A stretch of 10,013 nt of DNA, taken from Chlorobiota bacterium (GTDB lineage Bacteria; Bacteroidota; Bacteroidia; Flavobacteriales; Flavobacteriaceae). The first letter of the stretch is position 1. Every line of letters starts with the position of its first letter. The stretch spans positions 1 through 10,013 of the forward strand of contig JAADEB010000027.1 in NCBI GenBank assembly GCA_013153655.1. The letters are read 5' to 3'. The notes beneath the pieces are model-generated. The model worked only from the letters and a program-made list of their open reading frames with translations, was not told where the DNA came from and ran no database searches. Below, piece after piece: positions 1 to 5,725 of this stretch. Made by a program: the position numbers and the translations under genes.

Positions 1-21
1 TTGAATAAATCGTGTTCCACA

Positions 22-79
22 GAAGGAGATTGCTTTCCGCCTGAGGCGGACGCGGCACTTCGTTTCGTTCGCAATGACC
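22..79. repeat. REP-like palindromic element
   Basis: The outer arms at 25-33 (GGAGATTGC) and 71-79 (GCAATGACC) are complementary except at two positions. Inside lies a perfect 6-base inverted repeat, CCGCCT/AGGCGG, at 37-49. Read on the minus strand this gives the GTCATTGCGA...GCAATCTCC layout that I recall as a dispersed intergenic repeat in many bacterial genomes. Calling it a multi-copy element is inference, since only one copy is in view. No coding function is likely. Confidence 0.5.
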
Positions 80-84
80 TCACC

Positions 85-110
85 GGTCATCTGTCATCCG
101 TCATCCATCC
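85..110. repeat. Degenerate heptamer tandem repeat (NGTCATC), first block
   Basis: Three heptamers run in exact 7-base register (GGTCATC 85-91, TGTCATC 92-98, CGTCATC 99-105), followed by a partial CATCC. The same unit family recurs at 184-210. A 7-base period does not fit a coding repeat. The role is unknown. Confidence 0.6.
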
Positions 111-116
111 TATATC

Positions 117-148
117 TATTCAACTCTTCAACTTTTCAACTATTCAAC
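117..148. repeat. Octamer tandem repeat (TNTTCAAC x4)
   Basis: Four octamers lie in exact 8-base register: TATTCAAC, TCTTCAAC, TTTTCAAC, TATTCAAC. Only the second base of the unit varies. The array is non-coding and sits upstream of guaA. A related block occurs at 225-266. Confidence 0.7.
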
Positions 149-183
149 AAAAAAACACGTTTCCCGTTTCCCGAAAATGCACC

Positions 184-210
184 GGTCATCGGTCCTCGGT
201 CATCCGTCCT
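184..210. repeat. Degenerate heptamer tandem repeat (GGTCATC), second block
   Basis: GGTCATC (184-190), GGTCCTC (191-197), GGTCATC (198-204) and partial CGTCCT (205-210) run in exact 7-base phase. This is the same family as the block at 85-110. Both blocks are preceded by ACC, giving ACCGGTCATC twice (82-91 and 181-190). Confidence 0.6.
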
Positions 211-224
211 AAAAACGATTGCCC

Positions 225-266
225 GATTTAACGGTTCAACAGAAATAACCGATTCAACGATTTAAC
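225..266. repeat. Degenerate octamer repeat (NNTTYAAC), second block
   Basis: GATTTAAC and GGTTCAAC are adjacent at 225-240. GATTCAAC and GATTTAAC are adjacent at 251-266. A 10-base spacer separates the pairs. The units match the octamer family at 117-148 and end 10 bases before the guaA -7 box. Confidence 0.5.
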
Positions 267-275
267 AAAAATCCC

Positions 276-283
276 TATTTTTG
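276..283 (+). promoter_or_regulatory. Predicted guaA -7 box (TATTTTTG)
   Basis: This is an exact match to the Bacteroidota -7 consensus TAnnTTTG. I see no convincing -33 TTG-type element. If the last G is near -4, transcription would start at about 287, on the A of the guaA ATG, leaving essentially no 5' leader. The other predicted promoters in the window leave leaders of about 18-23 bases. Confidence 0.5.
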
Positions 284-286
284 TAA

Positions 287-1849
287 ATGGAACGACGCCA
301 ATCATCCGAACCCCGCCAAGGAGGCATACTTATCCTTGATTTCGGTTCCCAATACATCCGCTTGATCGCACGACGCATACGTGAATCGGGCACTTTTGCC
401 GAAATACTTCCCTACCATACCCCCATCGAACAAATCCGCCTGCGCCAACCCGCGGGCATTATCCTTTCGGGCGGACCCTCATCCGTCTACGGACCAAATG
501 CACGTCATATTTCCAAAGAGATTTTCGACCTGGGGATTCCCGTTTTGGGTATTTGCTACGGCATGCAACTCATGGCCTATTTATTGGGCGGTCGCGTGAT
601 GCCCGGTCAAACGGGTGAATACGGCCGGCAACATTTCCGGGTGACCGGTCCTTCGGAACTTTTTCGCGGCCTTCCGGAACAATTTAATGTATGGATGAGC
701 CATTTCGACACGGTGGAATCCGTTCCTCCCGGTTTTGATGTGGCGGGTCGTACACCCGGTGTCATCGCCGCCATGAGCAACGGGCATCGCCGCCTCTATG
801 CCGTCCAGTTTCATCCGGAAGTTTCTCATACCGAACACGGCGGGCAAATTTTGGAAAATTTCGTAAAACGAATTTGCCGGGCACCCCAAAATTGGAAACC
901 CGGGAATTTTATTCATTCCGCCATATCCGAAATCAAGCGAACCGTGGGAAACCGGAAAGTCGTTTTGGGGCTTTCCGGCGGTGTGGATTCCTCGGTGGCC
1001 GCTTTGTTGATTCATCGCGCCATCGGCGACCGCCTGGTCAATATTTTTGTCGACACGGGACTGTTGCGCCTCGACGAAGCCCGGCAAGTAATGGAAACCT
1101 ACGGCCGCCATTTTCATATGAACATCCGGTATGTAGATGCACGGAACGAATTTATGCAAGTACTCCGTGGCATTACCGATCCCGAACAAAAGCGTAAAAT
1201 CATCGGACGGGTATTCGTGGAAGTCTTTCAGCGCGAAGCCGCTTCCGTTCCGGATGCCGCTTTTTTGGCCCAAGGCACCATTTACCCCGATGTTATCGAA
1301 TCGGTGCAGGCGGAGGGAGGTCCCACGGCCACCATCAAGTCTCACCACAATGTGGGCGGTTTGCCCGAAAAACTTCATTTGCGGTTGTTGGAACCCTTGC
1401 GTTACATGTTCAAGGACGAAGTTCGCCGTTTGGGCCGTTTGTTGGGCATGCCCGAAGAACTGATCAACCGGCATCCTTTCCCCGGACCCGGATTGGCGGT
1501 ACGCATTCCCGGAGAAATAACACCCGAAAAGGTGGAAATGCTTCAACATGCCGATGCCATTTTTATGGATGAATTGCGAAGCCGTGGGTGGTACGGGCGC
1601 GTGGGTCAGGCTTTTGTGGTATTGCTTCCCGTACGGAGTGTGGGTGTTATGGGTGATGAACGCACTTATGGCTACACGGCCGTTCTGCGTTCGGTGGACA
1701 CCACCGATTATATGACCGCCGCCTGGTCGCGCTTGCCTTATGAATTGCTGGAAACCGTCTCGTCGCGGATTATCAATGAAGTGCCCGGCATCAATCGTGT
1801 GCTGTACGATATTAGTTCCAAACCTCCCGCCACCATCGAATGGGAATAA
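287..1849 (+). CDS. guaA: GMP synthase (glutamine-hydrolysing)
   Basis: The enzyme aminates XMP to GMP using glutamine and ATP, the last step of guanine nucleotide synthesis, in the cytosol. It is full length at 520 residues (E. coli about 525). An N-terminal class I glutamine amidotransferase domain spans about 13-198 with Cys90 (GICYGMQ), His176 and Glu178 (FHPEV). The ATP pyrophosphatase domain has P-loop LSGGVDSS at 229-236 and KSHHNVGGLPE at 351-361. The C-terminal dimerisation domain has PFPGPGLAVRI (397-407) and ends in YDISSKPPATIEWE. The usual MSHGD motif reads MSHFD (137-141). ATG287 adds about 13 residues before the conserved ILILDFGSQ and lies at the predicted transcription start. 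The alternative would be a non-standard ATA at 326. guaB follows after 40 bases and is probably cotranscribed. The function is secure; the exact start is not. Confidence 0.97.
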   Translation: MERRQSSEPRQGGILILDFGSQYIRLIARRIRESGTFAEILPYHTPIEQIRLRQPAGIILSGGPSSVYGPNARHISKEIFDLGIPVLGICYGMQLMAYLLGGRVMPGQTGEYGRQHFRVTGPSELFRGLPEQFNVWMSHFDTVESVPPGFDVAGRTPGVIAAMSNGHRRLYAVQFHPEVSHTEHGGQILENFVKRICRAPQNWKPGNFIHSAISEIKRTVGNRKVVLGLSGGVDSSVAALLIHRAIGDRLVNIFVDTGLLRLDEARQVMETYGRHFHMNIRYVDARNEFMQVLRGITDPEQKRKIIGRVFVEVFQREAASVPDAAFLAQGTIYPDVIESVQAEGGPTATIKSHHNVGGLPEKLHLRLLEPLRYMFKDEVRRLGRLLGMPEELINRHPFPGPGLAVRIPGEITPEKVEMLQHADAIFMDELRSRGWYGRVGQAFVVLLPVRSVGVMGDERTYGYTAVLRSVDTTDYMTAAWSRLPYELLETVSSRIINEVPGINRVLYDISSKPPATIEWE

Positions 1850-1889
1850 CCGCTCCTCCATTAAACCGTAAATAATTGCTTTTAAAACC

Positions 1890-3002
1890 ATGAAAAACGA
1901 AAAAATCCTTTACCACGCGCTCACTTTCGATGATGTTTTATTGGTTCCGGACTACTCCGAAGTGCTTCCTTCCGAAACGGATTTGTCCGTCCGGTTAACG
2001 AAAAACATCCTGCTCAAAATTCCCGTTCTTTCGGCGGCCATGGACACGGTCACGGAAGCCGAAATGGCGATTGCCATAGCCTTGGAAGGCGGTATGGGGA
2101 TTATTCATAAAAATATGACGCCTCTCCGGCAGGCGGAAGAAGTACGAAAGCTTAAATCAAATCCACCCGATACGGATGCATTCCCCCGCGCGGCTCTTGA
2201 CTCCGGAGGCCGTTTGCTTGTGGGGGCGGCAGTGGGAGCCGGTCCCGGTTTGGACGAACGTTTGCGGGCTTTGTATGATGCCGGAGTGGATTTGGTGGTG
2301 GTGGATTCGGCACATGGTCATTCTCGTGGGGTATTGGATGCCGTAAAGCGGATCAAGGATAGGTATCCGGAATTGGATACTGCGGCGGGAAATATTGTCA
2401 CCGGCGAAGCGGCTGTGGATTTGGCCGGAGCCGGAGCCGATGTGGTAAAGGTGGGGGTTGGGCCGGGCTCCATTTGTACCACCCGTATAGTGGCCGGCGT
2501 GGGTGTGCCACAAATCTCGGCCGTAATGGAGGTGGCCGGAGCTTTGGAAAATTTATCCGTATCCCTCATCGCCGACGGGGGCATACGTTATGCCGGAGAT
2601 ATCACCAAGGCTTTGGCCGCAGGTGCCCATGCCGTTATGTTGGGAGGTCTTTTGGCCGGTACTGTCGAAGCACCCGGAGAAATGGTCATGCGGGGAAATA
2701 AACGCTACAAATCATATGTGGGAATGGGTTCGAGAACCGCCATGGAGCGGGGAAGTAAAGACCGTTATTTTCAATCCGGACGCGAAAAGCAAAAACTGGT
2801 CCCCGAAGGCATCGAAGCCATGGTGCCGGTGAAGGGCAAAGCGGGTGAAGTGCTTTACGAATTGATGGGCGGTTTGCGTGCCGGTATGGGATATTGCGGA
2901 ACGCCCACCGTGGAAGCCTTGCGGCAAAAAGGCCGTTTTGTGCGTATCACACCCGCCGGCATGCGCGAGAGTCATCCGCATGATGTTATTCCGGAAAATT
3001 AG
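1890..3002 (+). CDS. guaB: IMP dehydrogenase lacking the CBS domain pair
   Basis: This enzyme oxidises IMP to XMP with NAD+, the committed step of guanine nucleotide synthesis, and feeds the product to GuaA encoded just upstream. At 370 residues it is about 115-120 shorter than the usual form of about 488. The catalytic barrel is complete: LTFDDVLLVP at 11-20, the GPGSICTTR loop (191-199) with catalytic Cys196, DGGIRYAGD (229-237), and the flap with the Arg292-Tyr293 dyad in GSKDRYFQ. The ESHPHDV tail (360-366) is present. After QAEEVRKLKS (81-90) the chain passes through a few residues straight into AFPRA...GRLLVGAAVG (97-116). In ordinary GuaB two CBS domains lie between these points. The frame is open and in register, so this is not a frameshift. 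The start is the first ATG, 40 bases after guaA. The stop overlaps that of convergent dusB. CBS-less IMPDHs are known, for example in Borrelia and Cryptosporidium. Confidence 0.95.
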   Translation: MKNEKILYHALTFDDVLLVPDYSEVLPSETDLSVRLTKNILLKIPVLSAAMDTVTEAEMAIAIALEGGMGIIHKNMTPLRQAEEVRKLKSNPPDTDAFPRAALDSGGRLLVGAAVGAGPGLDERLRALYDAGVDLVVVDSAHGHSRGVLDAVKRIKDRYPELDTAAGNIVTGEAAVDLAGAGADVVKVGVGPGSICTTRIVAGVGVPQISAVMEVAGALENLSVSLIADGGIRYAGDITKALAAGAHAVMLGGLLAGTVEAPGEMVMRGNKRYKSYVGMGSRTAMERGSKDRYFQSGREKQKLVPEGIEAMVPVKGKAGEVLYELMGGLRAGMGYCGTPTVEALRQKGRFVRITPAGMRESHPHDVIPEN

Positions 3003-3982
3003 CGATTATCCCTAATACTTCGGGCCAGACGGTCCAGAATTTCGAATACTTCGTTTTTGCTTTCGGCATGAACCAACTCCATACGCCAAGGTTTGAAATG
3101 AGGAATCCCTTTAAAATATTTGGCATAATGACGTCGCGCTTCCAAAATGGCCAAACGTTCGCCTTTCCATGATACGGCATCGTTGAGATAATCCTTTACG
3201 GTATGGATGATTTCATGAAGAGAGGGTGGCGGCAGGTGTTTCCCGGTTTTCAGGTAATGTTTCATTTGAGTGAAAATCCAGGGATTGCCTATGGCCCAAC
3301 GTCCTATCATGGCCCCGTCCAGTCCGTATTGGTCGCGAATCAAGGCGGCGCGTTCGGGCGTATTGATGTCTCCGTTGGCCACCACGGGAATTTCCAAATC
3401 CGGATGTTGCTTTACGCGGGCGATGGCTTCCCAATCCGCTTGACCGCCGTACATTTGGCTGCGGGTGCGTCCGTGAATGAAAATGGCTTTTGCTCCGGCT
3501 TCTTGCATGCGTAAGGCCACTTCGGTTATATTGATGCTGTTTTCGTCCCAACCCAGTCGCGTCTTCACCGTTACAGGTAAATGCGTATGGCGGACAATTT
3601 CGGCCGTGAAACGTTGCATGCGGTCAGGATCTTTGAGAAAAGCGGCACCGGCACCCTTGTTCACCACCTTCTTGACCGGACATCCGTAATTGATGTCGAT
3701 GACGTCGGGACCGGCTTCTTCAATGCGGCGCAACGATGCTAACATGTTTTCCAGGTTATGGCCGAAAATTTGAATGGCCACCGGCCGTTCTTCGGGATAA
3801 ATATCCAATTTTTGAATCGATTTGTAAGCATCACGAATCAGTCCTTCGGTACTGATAAATTCCGTTACCACCATATCGGCACCATGCTTTCGGCACAATT
3901 TTCGGAAGGGCGGATCGCTCACATCTTCCATGGGTGCCAAAAACAAGGGAAAATCTCCCAAATCCAAAGTGCCTATCTTCAT
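2999..3982 (-). CDS. dusB: tRNA-dihydrouridine synthase, DusB type
   Basis: A flavin-dependent enzyme that reduces uridine to dihydrouridine in the tRNA D-loop with NAD(P)H. The 327-residue protein has the family layout. A TIM barrel opens with PLFLAPMEDVSDPPFR (12-27). The FMN-site and catalytic motif DINYGCPVKKV (96-106) carries catalytic Cys101. VTVKTRLGW (137-145) carries Lys140, His170 is in IHGRT, and NGDI (203-206) and GNPWIF (232-237) follow. A helical tRNA-binding C-terminal domain lies beyond about 245. The frame stays open to a further upstream ATG (4084), but I chose 3982. Residues from there match DusB N-termini, and a perfect -7 box at 4009-4016 lies between the two candidates. 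The last four bases overlap the end of convergent guaB, leaving no room for a terminator between them. Assignment to DusB rather than another Dus class rests on overall motif resemblance. Confidence 0.93.
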   Translation of the reverse strand: MKIGTLDLGDFPLFLAPMEDVSDPPFRKLCRKHGADMVVTEFISTEGLIRDAYKSIQKLDIYPEERPVAIQIFGHNLENMLASLRRIEEAGPDVIDINYGCPVKKVVNKGAGAAFLKDPDRMQRFTAEIVRHTHLPVTVKTRLGWDENSINITEVALRMQEAGAKAIFIHGRTRSQMYGGQADWEAIARVKQHPDLEIPVVANGDINTPERAALIRDQYGLDGAMIGRWAIGNPWIFTQMKHYLKTGKHLPPPSLHEIIHTVKDYLNDAVSWKGERLAILEARRHYAKYFKGIPHFKPWRMELVHAESKNEVFEILDRLARSIRDNR

Positions 3983-4008
3983 TTTTAGTAAATAATCAAT
4001 ACCGTGGA

Positions 4009-4016
4009 CAAAAATA
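4009..4016 (-). promoter_or_regulatory. Predicted dusB -7 box (TATTTTTG on minus)
   Basis: This is an exact TAnnTTTG match on the minus strand. The implied transcription start near 4005 gives a leader of about 23 bases ending in CTAAAAATG. It supports ATG3982 as the dusB start over the upstream in-frame ATG at 4084. I see no clear -33 element. Confidence 0.5.
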
Positions 4017-4196
4017 GTTGTTTTAAATGGAATAAATCCGAAAAAAATAATCCATAACTTATATTCATGCCGGTTAATTGTCACCTTTCCGCAAAGGATA
4101 GGATTCCCGAACCCGCCATGTCATCGAATAAGCCGTTTGACAAGGGAACCAAAATTAATTTTCTTTTTAAAAAAACTATTTAAATAAATGATAATG

Positions 4197-4218
4197 TATT
4201 GGTTACACCAATATTTTT
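4197..4218 (+). repeat. Inverted repeat TATTGG-N5-CCAATA followed by T5
   Basis: Perfect 6-base arms at 4197-4202 and 4208-4213 flank TTACA, and a run of five T follows. It resembles a weak intrinsic terminator, but no plus-strand gene ends nearby. It could instead be a protein-binding site or chance in AT-rich sequence. Confidence 0.3.
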
Positions 4219-4254
4219 CGGAAAAGCAAAATATTTTATAGAAACTATTATAAA

Positions 4255-4273
4255 ATACATATAAAACATGTAT
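4255..4273. promoter_or_regulatory. Possible operator: ATACAT-N7-ATGTAT
   Basis: A perfect 6-7-6 inverted repeat about 105 bases upstream of the acyl-CoA dehydrogenase start. The spacing is plausible for a dimeric helix-turn-helix regulator. The arms are AT-rich and could arise by chance. No regulator gene is in view. Confidence 0.25.
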
Positions 4274-4348
4274 AATTAATAAGAACCGGAGATAATGCAA
4301 ATCATCTGAAAACCTAATAATCCCATACGAAAATTAAAAAAATTTCTT

Positions 4349-4356
4349 TATTTTAG
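4349..4356 (+). promoter_or_regulatory. Candidate acyl-CoA dehydrogenase -7 box (TATTTTAG)
   Basis: This is a near match to TAnnTTTG with one mismatch in the last three bases. The implied start near 4360 gives an 18-base leader with an eight-A run before ATG4378. It would put the in-frame GTG at 4357 at or upstream of the transcript start, which favours the ATG. Confidence 0.35.
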
Positions 4357-4377
4357 GTGCACGTTAAAAAAAAGCCT

Positions 4378-5529
4378 ATGGATTTTACACTCTCCGAAGA
4401 ACATTTAATGATAAAAGAAGCGGCGCGCGACTTTGCCCAAGCCGAACTCCTTCCCGATGTCATCGAACGCGATATTCATGCCAAATTTCCCGATCGCCAG
4501 CTAAAACTGATGGGTGAATTGGGATTTATGGGTATGATGGTGCCCGAAAAGTACGGCGGTAGCGGTATGGACACCCTTTCCTACGTGATTGCCATGGAGG
4601 AAATCGCCAAGGTGGACGCCTCCGCGGCGGTAATCATGAGCGTAAACAACTCCCTGGTTACTTGGGGACTGGATCATTTCGGAACCGAAGAACAAAAACA
4701 AAAATACCTGGTGCCTTTGGCCTCCGGCCAACAACTCGGCGCTTTCGCACTCAGCGAACCCGAAGCCGGTAGCGACGCCACCCACCAACGCACCACCGCC
4801 ATCGACCATGGCGATTATTACCTGCTCAACGGTGTCAAAAACTGGATTACCAATGCCGGCCATGCCGATGTGTTTCTCGTTATCGCCCAAACCCATCCCG
4901 AAAAAGGCCATCGCGGCATCAATGCCTTCATCGTGGAAAAAGGCTGGGAAGGTTTCACCATCGGTCCCAAGGAAGACAAAATGGGAATCCGCAGTTCCGA
5001 CACCCATTCCCTCATTTTCCAGGACGTAAAAGTGCCCAAGGAAAACCGCATCGGCGAAGACGGATTCGGCTTCAAATTCGCCATGAAAACCCTGGCCGGC
5101 GGCCGTATCGGCATTGCCGCACAAGCTCTGGGAATCGCCCAAGGCGCCTTCGAACGCGCCCTCCAATACGCCAAAGAACGCGAAGCTTTCGGCAAACCCA
5201 TTATCCACCATCAAGCCATCGCTTTCAAACTGGCCGACATGAAAACCCGCATCGATGCGGCCCGCCACCTCATTTGGAAAGCCGCCTGGGACAAGGACCA
5301 AGGCAACGACTACAACCTCAGCAGTGCCATGGCCAAATACTACGCCGCCGAAACGGCCATGTGGGTCACCACCGAAGCCGTCCAAATCCACGGCGGCTAC
5401 GGCTATGTGCGCGAATATCACGTGGAACGCATGATGCGCGACGCCAAAATCACCCAGATTTACGAAGGCACCTCCGAAATCCAACAAATCGTGATTGCCC
5501 GCGCCATCGCCAAGGAAAAAATCCGCTGA
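4378..5529 (+). CDS. Acyl-CoA dehydrogenase (short-chain/butyryl-CoA type)
   Basis: A FAD enzyme that oxidises an acyl-CoA to the trans-2-enoyl-CoA and passes electrons to ETF, in beta-oxidation or branched-chain amino-acid breakdown. The 383 residues match the family's length. Visible are the helical N-domain (1-118), family signature 1 GAFALSEPEAGSDA (121-134), the beta domain with the FAD-site segment NGVKNWITNAG (151-161), and the C-terminal helical domain. The latter carries signature 2 QIHGGYGYVREY (336-347) and Glu363 in IYEGTSEIQ, the position of the catalytic base in short- and medium-chain enzymes. The frame opens at GTG4357, but MDFTLSEEHL from ATG4378 is the family N-terminus. No etfAB or thiolase neighbours are in view, so chain-length preference cannot be fixed. 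Third codon positions are strongly C-rich, suggesting high expression. An intrinsic terminator follows. Confidence 0.95.
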   Translation: MDFTLSEEHLMIKEAARDFAQAELLPDVIERDIHAKFPDRQLKLMGELGFMGMMVPEKYGGSGMDTLSYVIAMEEIAKVDASAAVIMSVNNSLVTWGLDHFGTEEQKQKYLVPLASGQQLGAFALSEPEAGSDATHQRTTAIDHGDYYLLNGVKNWITNAGHADVFLVIAQTHPEKGHRGINAFIVEKGWEGFTIGPKEDKMGIRSSDTHSLIFQDVKVPKENRIGEDGFGFKFAMKTLAGGRIGIAAQALGIAQGAFERALQYAKEREAFGKPIIHHQAIAFKLADMKTRIDAARHLIWKAAWDKDQGNDYNLSSAMAKYYAAETAMWVTTEAVQIHGGYGYVREYHVERMMRDAKITQIYEGTSEIQQIVIARAIAKEKIR

Positions 5530-5553
5530 CAACCCGGAATCATTCCGACCGTT

Positions 5554-5585
5554 TCGCCGGGACACCCGTTCCGGCGATTTTTTTT
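5554..5585 (+). terminator. Intrinsic terminator of the acyl-CoA dehydrogenase gene
   Basis: A 7-bp perfect stem, TCGCCGG (5554-5560) with CCGGCGA (5571-5577), encloses a 10-base loop. Eight T residues (5578-5585) follow directly. It lies 25 bases after the stop codon in the right orientation. Confidence 0.85.
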
Positions 5586-5646
5586 GCTCCCCACCTCCCT
5601 AACCTCCATCCAATGCCGTCCTTTTAAACTCTTCAATTGTATCCTA

Positions 5647-5709
5647 CCCAAATCCCAAATCCCAAATCCTAAATCCCAACACCCAAATCACAAATCCTAA
5701 GTCCCAAAT
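5647..5709. repeat. Heptamer tandem array (CCCAAAT x9)
   Basis: Nine consecutive units run in exact 7-base register over 63 bases. Five are perfect CCCAAAT. The others are CCTAAAT, CCCAACA, CACAAAT and CCTAAGT. The array lies between a terminator and the GC-rich element and has no coding frame. It may expand or contract by slippage, or be a protein-binding or structural array; neither can be decided here. Confidence 0.8.
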
Positions 5710-5725
5710 CCATTAAATTCATTAT

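Larger units (their letters stand above)
4017..4348. other. AT-rich intergenic spacer between divergent dusB and acyl-CoA dehydrogenase
   Basis: I see no gene here. GC content falls sharply rightward: only 13 of 60 bases are G or C at 4201-4260. A small hairpin CCTTT-CCGC-AAAGG lies at 4084-4097, and two longer inverted repeats are listed separately. Open frames are short and carry no recognisable motifs. The divergent layout makes this the likely control region for the acyl-CoA dehydrogenase. Confidence 0.6.

Noticed and set aside
1..231. Open frame of 76 codons at the left edge
   Set aside because: It runs through the palindrome and the 7/8-mer repeats, and the product has no protein-like features.
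581..1891. 436-codon open frame on the minus strand opposite guaA
   Set aside because: It lies fully antisense to a gene with every GMP synthase motif and has no recognisable domain; it is a shadow produced by codon choice.
3983..4084. 34-residue N-terminal extension of dusB
   Set aside because: The residues do not match DusB N-termini, and a perfect -7 box lies inside the extension.
4197..4218. Intrinsic terminator
   Set aside because: No plus-strand gene ends upstream within the spacer, and on the minus strand no T-tract follows the stem; it is kept only as an inverted repeat.
4357..4377. GTG start for the acyl-CoA dehydrogenase, seven codons upstream
   Set aside because: It lies at or before the predicted transcription start, and the family N-terminus begins at ATG4378.
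4501..5565. 354-codon open frame on the minus strand opposite the acyl-CoA dehydrogenase
   Set aside because: It is a low-complexity product rich in Gly, Phe, Ala and Val, antisense to a clear enzyme gene, and has no family motifs.
5647..5709. CRISPR array
   Set aside because: The repeats are 7 bases with no spacers and there are no cas genes; it is a simple tandem array.
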